From the NCBI GenBank assembly GCA_002329245.1, contig DCTG01000195.1:33764-43964 (forward strand): a DNA stretch of 10,201 nucleotides. Direction: 5' to 3'. A program made the translations under genes and the position numbers. Every line of letters starts with the position of its first letter. Positions within the stretch are counted from its first letter, which is position 1. Below the pieces are notes generated by a model that was not told where the DNA came from, ran no database searches, and saw nothing but the letters and a program-made list of their open reading frames with translations. Shown one piece after another: positions 1 through 6,849 of this stretch. The DNA is from Clostridiales bacterium UBA1446. GTDB lineage: Bacteria > Bacillota > Clostridia > Oscillospirales > Oscillospiraceae.

Positions 1-963
1 GACGAACTGTCCTTTCCGGGCGGTCATTGGAACACGGAGGCAAACCTCTTCCGCTTCCGGGTGCAGGCGCCGAACGGGGAACGGGTCAAATTCACCGCTT
101 ACTTCGATGCAGCCCCGGAACAAACCATTGTAATCGGCAAAGGTTTTTCCGGTAGCAATTACTCCGATTCCGAGGGCACCTCTCTTAGCACCTGGATCGA
201 CGGTTCAAGCGAGATGGAATTGCTTGTTTTAGGCGACGTTCCCGAAGTGACCTACTGCGTTTTCTCGGAGGACGGAACCGCCCTTCCCGCAAGCAGTTTT
301 TCCTGTGATATCGTGCAGAACCCGGTCAATCCAAAAGACTATGTTTTAAACGCTTTCCGCAGCTATCTCGGGGCCGAATCGGCTGCGGCGATTCCGGATA
401 CTCAGCTTTTGAATCTCTGCCTGCAGCGCGTTTTCTCGACCTGCCTTGTCACCGGCTATACCGCCTTGGACATGATTTTCGAAACCGCGCACTACGACCG
501 TGTGATTACGCTCGTGTATACCGTGGACTTTCCGCCGGGAGCTGTGCGCAATCTTATCGTTTCCTATCCGGCGGCGGGAAGTATGGACCGGACCAAAACC
601 ACATCGCCCTTATATCGCTTTATCTATCTGCTCAGTCCGGCAAAAAACTGGTCGAATTTCGCTTCGCTGGAAATTGAGATCATCCCGCCGGCGCAAGCCC
701 CCTATCTGATCGAAAGCAGCCTCCCTTTCACCCGTACCCCGGACAACCGCTACACCGCCCAGCTTGACTCCCTGCCGGACGATGAGCTTACGTTTACCCT
801 GTATGAAAACGAGCGTGTGACCTTCTTAGACCGCGTGCAGAAAACCCTCTCTTCGTTTCACTATACGCTGTATTTTCTCTGGCCAGTTCTGCTTTTTTCC
901 CTTGTGGTCCTGTGCGTCGGATTTGCCGTTCGCGCCGGCGCAAAGCGGAAGCATTCCGAATAA
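1..963 (+). CDS. 3' part of a gene for an exported protein with a C-terminal membrane anchor; function unknown
   Basis: The reading frame is open from the first base, so the start lies left of the window and about 320 C-terminal residues are visible. A GTG at 61 sits inside the frame, but no ribosome binding site was noted there and I do not take it as the start. The visible part is mostly polar and rich in beta-prone, Tyr/Phe/Ser/Thr stretches, as expected for an extracytoplasmic domain. It ends in one strongly hydrophobic segment (about 22 residues, FLWPVLLFSLVVLCVGFAV) followed by a short basic tail (RAGAKRKHSE). This is a typical stop-transfer anchor with the bulk of the protein outside. 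I do not recognise the family and assign no function. The gene ends 21 bp before a strong hairpin. The next genes (WecB epimerase, DUF2142 protein) suggest a cell-envelope neighbourhood, but they are separately transcribed. Confidence 0.75.
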   Translation, partial: DELSFPGGHWNTEANLFRFRVQAPNGERVKFTAYFDAAPEQTIVIGKGFSGSNYSDSEGTSLSTWIDGSSEMELLVLGDVPEVTYCVFSEDGTALPASSFSCDIVQNPVNPKDYVLNAFRSYLGAESAAAIPDTQLLNLCLQRVFSTCLVTGYTALDMIFETAHYDRVITLVYTVDFPPGAVRNLIVSYPAAGSMDRTKTTSPLYRFIYLLSPAKNWSNFASLEIEIIPPAQAPYLIESSLPFTRTPDNRYTAQLDSLPDDELTFTLYENERVTFLDRVQKTLSSFHYTLYFLWPVLLFSLVVLCVGFAVRAGAKRKHSE

Positions 964-984
964 ACGCGCGTTTCCAAACGCTAA

Positions 985-1025
985 GGCGGAGCCAAATGCC
1001 GGCCGATCCGGCATTTGGCTCCGCC
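985..1025. terminator. Perfect 18-bp hairpin between converging genes, probable bidirectional terminator
   Basis: Bases 985-1002 (GGCGGAGCCAAATGCCGG) pair perfectly with 1008-1025 around a 5-base loop (CCGAT). It lies between the stop of the + strand membrane-anchored gene (963) and the stop of the minus-strand wecB (1065). The + strand exit reads GTTCTCCTTCTCG, which is only moderately T-rich, and the minus-strand exit reads TTAGCGTTTGG. The stem is strong but lacks a classical T-tract in either direction, so termination in both directions is inferred from position and stability. Confidence 0.75.
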
Positions 1026-1064
1026 GTTCTCCTTCTCGTCATGCTCTGCATCCGAGCACGCCCC

Positions 1065-2180
1065 TTAAAGAAACGGAGTTTCCATGGTACCGTGCAGCAG
1101 AATATCCGCGATCCGGCGGCTTGCCAAGCCGTCCCCGTACGGATTGGAGGCGCCGCTCATCCGTTCGTACTCCTCCCTGCTCTCCAATAACATCCGGAAC
1201 GCTTCGTAAATCTTCCCCTCGTCCGTTCCGACAAGCTTCAACGTACCGGCTTTGATTCCTTCCGGCCGCTCCGTTGTGTCCCGCATGACGAGCACCGGCT
1301 TTCCGAGCGACGGTGCCTCCTCCTGGATCCCTCCGCTGTCCGTCAGAATCAGATAGCTGCGCGCCATGAAGTTATGAAAATCGAGGACATCCAACGGCTC
1401 GATGAGACGGATCCGGCTGCAGCCGTCCAATTCTTCCCTTGCGGTCTCGCGGACTACGGGGTTAAGGTGGATCGGGTAAATTGCCTTGACGTCCGGATGC
1501 TCCTCCACGATTGCGCGGATGGCGCGGAACATCCGGCGCATCGGCTGCCCCAAGTTTTCCCTCCGGTGCGCGGTGATCAGAATGAGCCGGCTTCCCTCCG
1601 CCCACTGCAGTTCCGGGTGGCTGTAGCTGTCGCGCACGGTAGTCTTAAGCGCGTCGATAGCCGTATTTCCCGTGACGAAGATATCCGCGGGATTTTTCCC
1701 TTCCCTCTCGAGGTTTTGGGCGGCCAGCCTGGTGGGCGCAAAATGATACTTTGCAAGCAGGCCGACCGCTTCGCGGTTAAACTCCTCAGGATAGGGAGAA
1801 TAGAGATTATAAGTCCGCAGGCCAGCCTCCACGTGCCCCACGGGTATTTGCAGATAAAAACAGGCAAGCGCGGCCGCGAAGGTGGTGGAAGTATCTCCGT
1901 GCACAAGAACAACGTCCGGCCGGACCGATTCCAGCACTTCTTTAATCCCCAACAGCACGCCGGACGTGATTTCAAACAGGGTCTGCCGCTCCCGCATAAT
2001 GGAAAGGTCATACTCCGGAACGACGGAAAACGCCTCCAACACTTGGTCCAACATCTGGCGGTGCTGCCCCGTCACGCAGACGACGGTGCGCACCCCCGCG
2101 CGGGATTTCAGTTCGTTTACCAGCGGGCACATTTTTATGGCTTCCGGGCGTGTTCCGAAAATAAGTAAAATCGTCTGCAT
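1065..2180 (-). CDS. wecB: UDP-N-acetylglucosamine 2-epimerase, non-hydrolysing
   Basis: This cytoplasmic enzyme interconverts UDP-GlcNAc and UDP-ManNAc, the entry point for ManNAc-containing teichoic acid linkage units, capsules and other envelope glycans. The 371-residue product has the normal full length of the family. Family motifs seen are the N-terminal nucleotide-sugar loop FGTRPEAIK (8-16), VTGQH (36-40), HGDTSTT with D96, GHVEAGLRT with E118, YPEEFNR with E132/E133, TAHRREN with H205, and the UDP-binding DSGGIQEE followed by RDTTERPEG near the C-terminus. These match the catalytic acids and histidine known for the E. coli/Bacillus enzymes. The ATG at 2180 is preceded by AAAGGGG at 6 bases. 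The gene stands alone between a consensus promoter (2282-2310) and the hairpin at 985-1025. In Gram-positives the same enzyme is often called mnaA. The partner using the ManNAc product is not in the window. Confidence 0.95.
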   Translation of the reverse strand: MQTILLIFGTRPEAIKMCPLVNELKSRAGVRTVVCVTGQHRQMLDQVLEAFSVVPEYDLSIMRERQTLFEITSGVLLGIKEVLESVRPDVVLVHGDTSTTFAAALACFYLQIPVGHVEAGLRTYNLYSPYPEEFNREAVGLLAKYHFAPTRLAAQNLEREGKNPADIFVTGNTAIDALKTTVRDSYSHPELQWAEGSRLILITAHRRENLGQPMRRMFRAIRAIVEEHPDVKAIYPIHLNPVVRETAREELDGCSRIRLIEPLDVLDFHNFMARSYLILTDSGGIQEEAPSLGKPVLVMRDTTERPEGIKAGTLKLVGTDEGKIYEAFRMLLESREEYERMSGASNPYGDGLASRRIADILLHGTMETPFL

Positions 2181-2281
2181 GCGTAACCCCTTTATCAGAA
2201 AGCATAAAAAGTACGTCCGAACCCGCCCTTTTATGCGTAAGGCGAAGGTAATCTGCCCCGCCGCCTGTTTCGTTCAACGAA

Positions 2282-2310
2282 ATTATAAGGCTCCCGGGCA
2301 TCCTTGTCAA
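2282..2310 (-). promoter_or_regulatory. Consensus sigma-A promoter for wecB
   Basis: Read on the minus strand, TTGACA (2310-2305) and TATAAT (2287-2282) are separated by exactly 17 bases; both hexamers match consensus in all six positions. Transcription should start near 2275, giving a leader of about 95 bases before the wecB ATG. No binding site for a known regulator was recognised. Confidence 0.8.
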
Positions 2311-2440
2311 TGAAGCGTCAAAGCACGCGGACTTTGCCGGCGCAAGATAAGACTTTTTCCTCCGTTTTCCGCTTTTTCTCCCTTCCAATGCAGGAAAAAC
2401 TTGTTCATAAAAATTTTACGATTGCCTCATTCCCCGGCTA

Positions 2441-2469
2441 TTGACACCTGTTTTTTTCTGTGCTATAAA
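2441..2469 (+). promoter_or_regulatory. Consensus sigma-A promoter for hsp20
   Basis: TTGACA at 2441-2446 and TATAAA at 2464-2469 are separated by 17 bases. The predicted start near 2476 falls at the left edge of the CIRCE operator, so bound repressor would block initiation or early elongation. The stretch 2311-2440 between this promoter and the diverging wecB promoter holds no gene or other signal that I can support. Confidence 0.85.
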
Positions 2470-2475
2470 GGAAAT

Positions 2476-2512
2476 GGATATTAGCACTCTCGACTCAAGA
2501 GTGCTAATATCC
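2476..2512 (+). promoter_or_regulatory. CIRCE operator (HrcA repressor site)
   Basis: The canonical CIRCE half-sites TTAGCACTC (2481-2489) and GAGTGCTAA (2499-2507) are present with no mismatch and the standard 9-base spacer. The inverted repeat extends perfectly to 14 bp per arm (GGATATTAGCACTC and its complement, 2476-2489 and 2499-2512). HrcA binding to CIRCE is established for groE and dnaK operons in Gram-positives, where GroEL activity modulates HrcA. It lies 6 bases after the -10 box and about 33 bases before the hsp20 ATG, so hsp20 is predicted to be HrcA-repressed and induced by heat or protein misfolding. Confidence 0.95.
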
Positions 2513-2544
2513 AAACAAATCACATTGTAAAGGAGTTGTTGAAC

Positions 2545-2991
2545 ATGGCAGGTCTGATCCCTTTTAACAAAAGACGCCCCGACCTTATCAGCACCGGCTT
2601 TTCTGATTTTCAGAACATGATTGATGACTTTTTTGCCGATAGCTGGCCGTTTCGGAGAATCTTAACCGGAGATACCTTTCGAATCGACGTGCAGGAAACC
2701 GACAAGGAATATATTGTGGAAGCGGAGCTTCCCGGTTTCCAGAAAGACCAGATCGAGGTAACGCTAAACGATGAGCGGCTGACCATTACGGCAAACAAGG
2801 AAGAAAATCTCGAGGAAAACAGCAAAAACTATATCCATAAAGAAAGGCGCTATTCTTCCATGACACGCAGCGTGTTCCTCAGAGATTCCCTCTCCAAGGG
2901 CATCAAGGGCAAACTGGAGGACGGCCTTCTGGTCATCCAGGTTCCCAAAAAGGAAAGGCCTAATAATTCCGTGAAGATCGATATCGAATAA
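2545..2991 (+). CDS. hsp20: Hsp20/alpha-crystallin family small heat-shock protein
   Basis: This is an ATP-independent holdase chaperone that binds unfolding cytoplasmic proteins, normally as large oligomers. The 148-residue product has an N-terminal arm (1-44, rich in Phe and Asp, including a PFNKRRPD start), an alpha-crystallin domain (about 45-135) with ELPGF (61-65) and the DGLLVIQVPK beta-strand signature (126-135), and a C-terminal IDI tripeptide (145-147) matching the I-x-I motif that links dimers. The ATG at 2545 is chosen because AAGGAG (2530-2535) lies 9 bases upstream. A TTG at 2536 is in frame but touches the ribosome binding site. The gene is a single-gene unit between its own CIRCE-controlled promoter and the hairpin at 3002-3034. 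Confidence 0.95.
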   Translation: MAGLIPFNKRRPDLISTGFSDFQNMIDDFFADSWPFRRILTGDTFRIDVQETDKEYIVEAELPGFQKDQIEVTLNDERLTITANKEENLEENSKNYIHKERRYSSMTRSVFLRDSLSKGIKGKLEDGLLVIQVPKKERPNNSVKIDIE

Positions 2992-3001
2992 CCGCTATCC
3001 T

Positions 3002-3034
3002 CCAAAACGCATCGGCCCTGCCGATGCGTTTTGG
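3002..3034. terminator. Rho-independent terminator after hsp20, probably bidirectional
   Basis: Bases 3002-3016 (CCAAAACGCATCGGC) pair perfectly with 3020-3034 around a CCT loop. The A-run and T-run are built into the stem base, so it carries TTTT at the 3' side on both strands. It begins 11 bases after the hsp20 stop and lies 20 bases from the stop of the converging DUF2142 gene, so it can serve both. Its core is shared with the terminator at 4704-4735. Confidence 0.85.
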
Positions 3035-3053
3035 CATATCGGAGGGCGTTTTA

Positions 3054-4547
3054 CTACGCAACCGAGAGACCGTACTGAAAGCAGGTTACTACAGCCGCGA
3101 GATTCACTCCCACCGCAAAAGTCAAGACGAGCTTTGCATCGAGCTTTCTTCTCAGGCGGTCAAGACCCTTTGTTTCCAATAGCGCAAGCAGCAGCATGGC
3201 CAGAGGCGGCAAAAAATATCTGCCCTGCAGGCCGTAGATGACAGGCGCGGCGACATCCGTCCACTGCACGTAAAGCGCCGTGCAGATGAGAAGTGCCATG
3301 GCGCACGCCGCGCATGCGCCCAGCCACTTGTCCCGGCAGTTTACCGCAACACAGAGCGTTTCCCTCTTTCCCAAAACCGCCGTCAGCAGCAGAAGGGCAA
3401 GGTATCCGAAAATCAAAACCCTGCTGTTATAGACGGTTCCGAGACCCATTCTCCATCCGATCATCTCCCCCGCTAAAGCGGGCGCCTGCTTACCCAAGGT
3501 GCGGAAAAGCACCCCGGCGAAAACCGCCGGATGACGGAGAAGATAGCGAATCTGCTCCCCGCTGTCCGGAAAAGCGGCTGTAAGAAATTCCGAGGAAAGA
3601 AAGAGCCAGCCTAAGCTTGCCGCGGCTGTGAGAACCCCTATGCATATCGCATGGAACAGATAGCGCCGCCTGCTCCCGAAACGCTCCGGCGAAAGAATGA
3701 AGAGAAGAAAGCAAGCCGGAACATAGACGATTTTGCACTGAGAAACCAAAAACGCCAAGAGATAAAGAAGCGCAATCTCCCTCCTTCTCAGTTTCTCCCT
3801 TCTCCCGTATTGCAGGTAAAGCGTGTAAGCGAAAAGCAGTACGACGATTGCAAGCGTAAAGCCGTCCGCGGACAGGGAGGCCGCCTTGTGCATCTGGATG
3901 GGCGCTAATAAAAGTAGCAGCATGGTTTCCTTTCCAAACGGCATCCACTTGAGGGCAAGATACGTCAGAAGCAGCACCGCGAGAAGATTGCTCCCCCTTC
4001 CGGCATAGGCTATAAGAACGGGACTTTGGGTAAACCAACCCGCGATCCGTATCCCAAGCGCCTGCGGGAGATAGGAAACGGGCGAGTATAGCGCGGCGCA
4101 CGGAAAGGAGTAGGCCTTCGGCGCGCTTGCCTCTAATTTTTCTTCCAACGCCCCGCGCAGATCCCTCCATGAAATCTCTCCGGCCTTCTCAAGCGCTTCG
4201 GGAATGAGATTGCCCGGCAGGCAGGCGCCGACCTCCTTTTCCGCTATTTTTTCGGGCAGAAGCCGGCCCGAGGCAATCGTATACGCCCGGAGAAAGTGCT
4301 GTTGTTCGTCGGAAACATGAAACAAAGGCAGCGCAAACAGATAGAAAGCCGCGAGGAGAAGATACAAAACGGCATAGATGCGGGAAACGGAAACGCCTTC
4401 TTTCAGGAAGAAAAGCGCGGCTGCGGACAGGATTAAGACCGCCGCCGCAAACGGCCGGGAGGCGGGATCGGACTGCGCCCCTAAATAAATTGCGAGCGCG
4501 GTGAACGCACAGCCATATGCGGCCTTTTTGAAATATATTCGCCTCAT
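3054..4547 (-). CDS. DUF2142 family polytopic membrane protein (GT-C-like)
   Basis: This 497-residue, very hydrophobic protein has roughly ten to twelve predicted membrane segments starting near residue 10. After the third segment comes the DUF2142 hallmark PLFHVSDEQQHFLRAY, with D80, E81, H84 and R87, in the position where GT-C glycosyltransferases place their catalytic first outside loop. Further family features are the SPVSYLPQALG segment, LLAPIQMHKAASLSADG, and LQGRYFLPPLAML near the C-terminus. DUF2142 proteins have no settled function but resemble polyprenyl-phosphate-sugar-dependent GT-C transferases, and I infer a cell-envelope glycan role. The ATG at 4547 has GGAG 6 bases upstream; an in-frame ATG at 4559 has AGGGG only one base away and fits less well. 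It is a single-gene unit with a possible promoter at 4634-4642, and converges on hsp20. Confidence 0.8.
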   Translation of the reverse strand: MRRIYFKKAAYGCAFTALAIYLGAQSDPASRPFAAAVLILSAAALFFLKEGVSVSRIYAVLYLLLAAFYLFALPLFHVSDEQQHFLRAYTIASGRLLPEKIAEKEVGACLPGNLIPEALEKAGEISWRDLRGALEEKLEASAPKAYSFPCAALYSPVSYLPQALGIRIAGWFTQSPVLIAYAGRGSNLLAVLLLTYLALKWMPFGKETMLLLLLAPIQMHKAASLSADGFTLAIVVLLFAYTLYLQYGRREKLRRREIALLYLLAFLVSQCKIVYVPACFLLFILSPERFGSRRRYLFHAICIGVLTAAASLGWLFLSSEFLTAAFPDSGEQIRYLLRHPAVFAGVLFRTLGKQAPALAGEMIGWRMGLGTVYNSRVLIFGYLALLLLTAVLGKRETLCVAVNCRDKWLGACAACAMALLICTALYVQWTDVAAPVIYGLQGRYFLPPLAMLLLALLETKGLDRLRRKLDAKLVLTFAVGVNLAAVVTCFQYGLSVA

Positions 4548-4633
4548 GAAGCGCTCCATTCCCCTCTGATACCATCCCGCCCCCTATGATCCTGAGGCGG
4601 CGGTACATACGTATCATATGGGAAACGCGCCGG

Positions 4634-4642
4634 ATTATAACA
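4634..4642 (-). promoter_or_regulatory. Extended -10 promoter for the DUF2142 gene
   Basis: On the minus strand the sequence reads TGTTATAAT, that is TG-N-TATAAT, a perfect extended -10 element. No good -35 hexamer lies 16-18 bases upstream, which is normal for extended -10 promoters. Transcription would start near 4627, giving a leader of about 80 bases before the chosen ATG at 4547. Beyond this element and the hairpin at 4704-4735, nothing is recognised in the intergenic stretch 4548-4767. Confidence 0.5.
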
Positions 4643-4703
4643 GGTTACCTTGCCGCCTTTGCATCAGCCGTCCCCTTTGGAGGGAAACGGTAATCGAAAC
4701 GAA

Positions 4704-4735
4704 CAAAGCGCATCGGTTTGTACCGATGCGCTTTG
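4704..4735 (-). terminator. Hairpin terminator of the mutase operon
   Basis: Bases 4704-4717 (CAAAGCGCATCGGT) pair perfectly with 4722-4735 around a 4-base loop. It lies 32 bases past the DUF1847 stop in the direction of transcription. On the minus strand the stem ends in CTTTG and is followed by TTCGTTTCG, a moderately T-rich exit. The stem core AAAGCGCATCGG differs in one base from the hsp20 terminator core AAAACGCATCGG. Confidence 0.8.
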
Positions 4736-4767
4736 CGGCGTACTTTTTACGATTTTGGTTTTCCCGC

Positions 4768-5421
4768 CTATTTGATTTCCTCAAAAATGCGTCTGTAATA
4801 GAATCCGCTGCCGTAGAGCGCCGCGGCCGGGTTGTGCAGCAGCACCCTGTCCTTGGCGACCAACGTTGTGACGATCGCGTCGGAGTGCTTCATGAACAGG
4901 GAGTCGTGCCCTACGCAAAGTCCGACGATGACGTTGAGATCCGTCTTCGCCCGGTTCATGATTCTTGCCTGCAGGATCGGATTGCAGGAGGCTTCGTATT
5001 GACCGGGATGGATTTTACCCTCCTCCGGAATTCCGTATTTGCTCTTGTCCTGAGCGCCTGTCTTGCAGGCGATGCAGATGTAATCCAGCCCGTTGGCCTG
5101 CAAGACCTTGGTGAAGGTCTTCGCTTCGTTGATCAGTCCCATGCAGGAGACGACGCCGATCTTTTTCGCTCCGATCTTTTTTGCAAACCGGACGACTTCT
5201 TCCACACGGGTGATCTTCCCGTACGTTTCGCCTTCTACCGCTGCGGCCGCGCGGAACACGACGGAATCCGTCGGATCGTGCATATAGAGTTCGCCGATCT
5301 CGCGCAGTTCTTCTTCGGATGTCGCCACCGTCGGGCAAAATTCCGGATAGTGCTTATCCTGCTTATCGCAATGATACAAACCGCAGTCGGAACAGCTCAG
5401 GCAGCGTTCGTTTTTTTCCAT
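4768..5421 (-). CDS. DUF1847 cysteine-rich protein, last gene of the mutase operon
   Basis: This 217-residue protein has no signal peptide or membrane segment and is probably cytoplasmic. The N-terminus is a dense cysteine cluster (C7, C10, C13, C18, C29, with H17 and H24), suited to a metal site or iron-sulfur cluster. Downstream are IGVVSCMGL (C93), a CIAC pair (C116, C119), EASCNP (C146) and GLCVGHDSLF (C169, H172, D173). These resemble the DUF1847 family, which has no established biochemical role to my knowledge. The ATG at 5421 has AAGGAG about 12 bases upstream, and this site overlaps the stop codon of the preceding MmgE/PrpD gene (gap 16 bp), which suggests translational coupling. Being last in the operon, it may serve the mutase pathway as a redox, metal or maturation partner; that is inference. 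Confidence 0.8.
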   Translation of the reverse strand: MEKNERCLSCSDCGLYHCDKQDKHYPEFCPTVATSEEELREIGELYMHDPTDSVVFRAAAAVEGETYGKITRVEEVVRFAKKIGAKKIGVVSCMGLINEAKTFTKVLQANGLDYICIACKTGAQDKSKYGIPEEGKIHPGQYEASCNPILQARIMNRAKTDLNVIVGLCVGHDSLFMKHSDAIVTTLVAKDRVLLHNPAAALYGSGFYYRRIFEEIK

Positions 5422-5437
5422 TTTATTTAGCCACTCC

Positions 5438-6814
5438 TTACATTGTAAAGGCCTGAATCAGTTCACGGATATCCGCAAGCGTTTCGACCCGTCCCAAAAG
5501 GGCGTAGTTGCTCTCCGCACGCTCCTGCAAAACCGGTTTTGCGCCGAAGACCATGCAGTCGAAAAAGCGCTGGCGGAAATCCTCGTCCGTCAAGGGCTTT
5601 TTCGGCGTCCCGGGCGGAATCTCGGACTGCCCGAAGTACTTCTTGCCGTCCTTGGTATACACGGTTATATCCGCGGAATAATGTTTGCGGGTCTCGAGGC
5701 TCAGGCTGGGGATGACGGTGACCTTGTTTCTCGCAAAATCGAGAATGGCCGGGTCCCGAATCTCAGCTTCCTCAAACTGGGACAGCTGAATGGTTTTCCG
5801 ATACAGGGCGTTGGCAATGCAGTACGGCAGGCCGAACTGGGCGTCCACCTTGGGATTCTCGCCCAATACGAAGGGCTTGCCGACTAAATTGTAGGTGCCC
5901 TCGGGCACGTCGACGTCGATATGGTCCACATTCTCCGGTGTGAGGCCGTATTTGCCCATCATCTCGAGAATCAGCTCCGTGCTGCCCTGCGTCAGGCCGC
6001 AGCTCGGATATTTCTTGAAATTCAGGGTGGTAAGATGCCAGACCTTTCCTAAGTCCTCCACAATCCTTGCGCCGGTGACGCCTTCGCGGTCGCGGCCGAA
6101 GAGGTGGCAAAATCCGTAGACGCCGTCTAGGAAGTTCTTGGGGCCGGTAATGCCGCGCGCGGCCAACTTGGCGCATTCGATCCCCGCCTGCGCCACCCAG
6201 CCTTCCATAATCCGAACGCCCAAACAGCCGTCTATGTTGTTCTGATACGTCGCGCCGCTGCGGTTAAACGCGAGGCCCAAGGCATTGAGAATCTGCTTCT
6301 CGTCTAACTTCATCAATTTGGCTGCGGCGGCCGCGGCGCCGAATACGCCGACGACGCCCGTCGGATCAAACCCGTCGTACTCAATCACCTGCATCGTGCG
6401 GTTGATACGCAGCGGAATTTCCGTTCCGATGGCTACGGCGGTAATCAGTTCCTCGCCGGTGCAGCCGCCCATCATCTCCGCCACCGCCAAAGCGGTCGGG
6501 ATAACGGCGGAGCCGGCGTGGAGGCCGGGCTGGATGTGGTCGCAGATATCCAAAGCCCTGCCCATGGTGGCGTTAACGAAGGCGGCCTCCTTGGCCGGCA
6601 CCTTTCCTCCGAAAACCAGCAGGGTGGATTCGGGCTTTCCGCCCTGTTCCTTCGCCATTTCGGCCACGGTTTCGCAGCCTTCGGAAGCGCTGCCCGCAAC
6701 TGCCGCGCCGAAAATGGTCAGAATCTGCTTTTTTGCCACGGCAACCTGCTCGGCGGGCAGATCCTTGAATGTGGTATTGTACACAAACGCCGCGATTGCT
6801 TGTTCTGGCTTCAT
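5438..6814 (-). CDS. MmgE/PrpD family protein (2-methylcitrate dehydratase-like fold)
   Basis: Family members act on di- and tricarboxylic acids: 2-methylcitrate dehydratase, cis-aconitate decarboxylase, iminodisuccinate epimerase. The 458 residues match the usual length. Seen are ATMGRALDICDHIQPGLHAGSAVIP (D89, D92, H93, H99), GFDPTGVVGVFGAAAAAAKL (148-167), GVRIMEGWVAQAG (199-211), GITGPKNFLDGVYG (221-234) and FKKYPSCGLTQGSTE (266-280). The last four mark a subfamily with Asp where cis-aconitate decarboxylase has the His of FHPP, and without the Lys of its KPLH segment, so the reaction should not be transferred from that enzyme. The ATG at 6814 has AAGGAGG 7 bases upstream. It lies 35 bp after the adenosyltransferase gene and 16 bp before DUF1847. 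I infer it processes a carboxylic acid made or used by the B12 mutase; substrate unknown. Confidence 0.85.
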   Translation of the reverse strand: MKPEQAIAAFVYNTTFKDLPAEQVAVAKKQILTIFGAAVAGSASEGCETVAEMAKEQGGKPESTLLVFGGKVPAKEAAFVNATMGRALDICDHIQPGLHAGSAVIPTALAVAEMMGGCTGEELITAVAIGTEIPLRINRTMQVIEYDGFDPTGVVGVFGAAAAAAKLMKLDEKQILNALGLAFNRSGATYQNNIDGCLGVRIMEGWVAQAGIECAKLAARGITGPKNFLDGVYGFCHLFGRDREGVTGARIVEDLGKVWHLTTLNFKKYPSCGLTQGSTELILEMMGKYGLTPENVDHIDVDVPEGTYNLVGKPFVLGENPKVDAQFGLPYCIANALYRKTIQLSQFEEAEIRDPAILDFARNKVTVIPSLSLETRKHYSADITVYTKDGKKYFGQSEIPPGTPKKPLTDEDFRQRFFDCMVFGAKPVLQERAESNYALLGRVETLADIRELIQAFTM

Positions 6815-6849
6815 ACTAGTTCCTCCTTTTTATTAACGTATCCTGCCTG

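Noticed and set aside
1374..2168. A long open frame on the + strand opposite wecB.
   Set aside because: It is the antisense shadow of a fully recognised epimerase, has no family resemblance and no ribosome binding site I could support.
2202..2236. An 8-bp inverted repeat (GCATAAAA/TTTTATGC, 19-base loop) in the wecB leader, as a possible riboswitch or attenuator.
   Set aside because: The stem is short and AU-rich, the loop is large, no known riboswitch core is recognised, and it lacks a terminator T-tract before wecB.
4607..4614. The palindrome ATACGTAT just downstream of the putative DUF2142 promoter, as an operator.
   Set aside because: An 8-bp palindrome is expected by chance at this scale and no matching second site or known operator consensus is seen.
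5438..6814. Naming the MmgE/PrpD protein 2-methylcitrate dehydratase (prpD) or cis-aconitate decarboxylase.
   Set aside because: No other 2-methylcitrate cycle gene is in the window, and the motifs belong to another subfamily.
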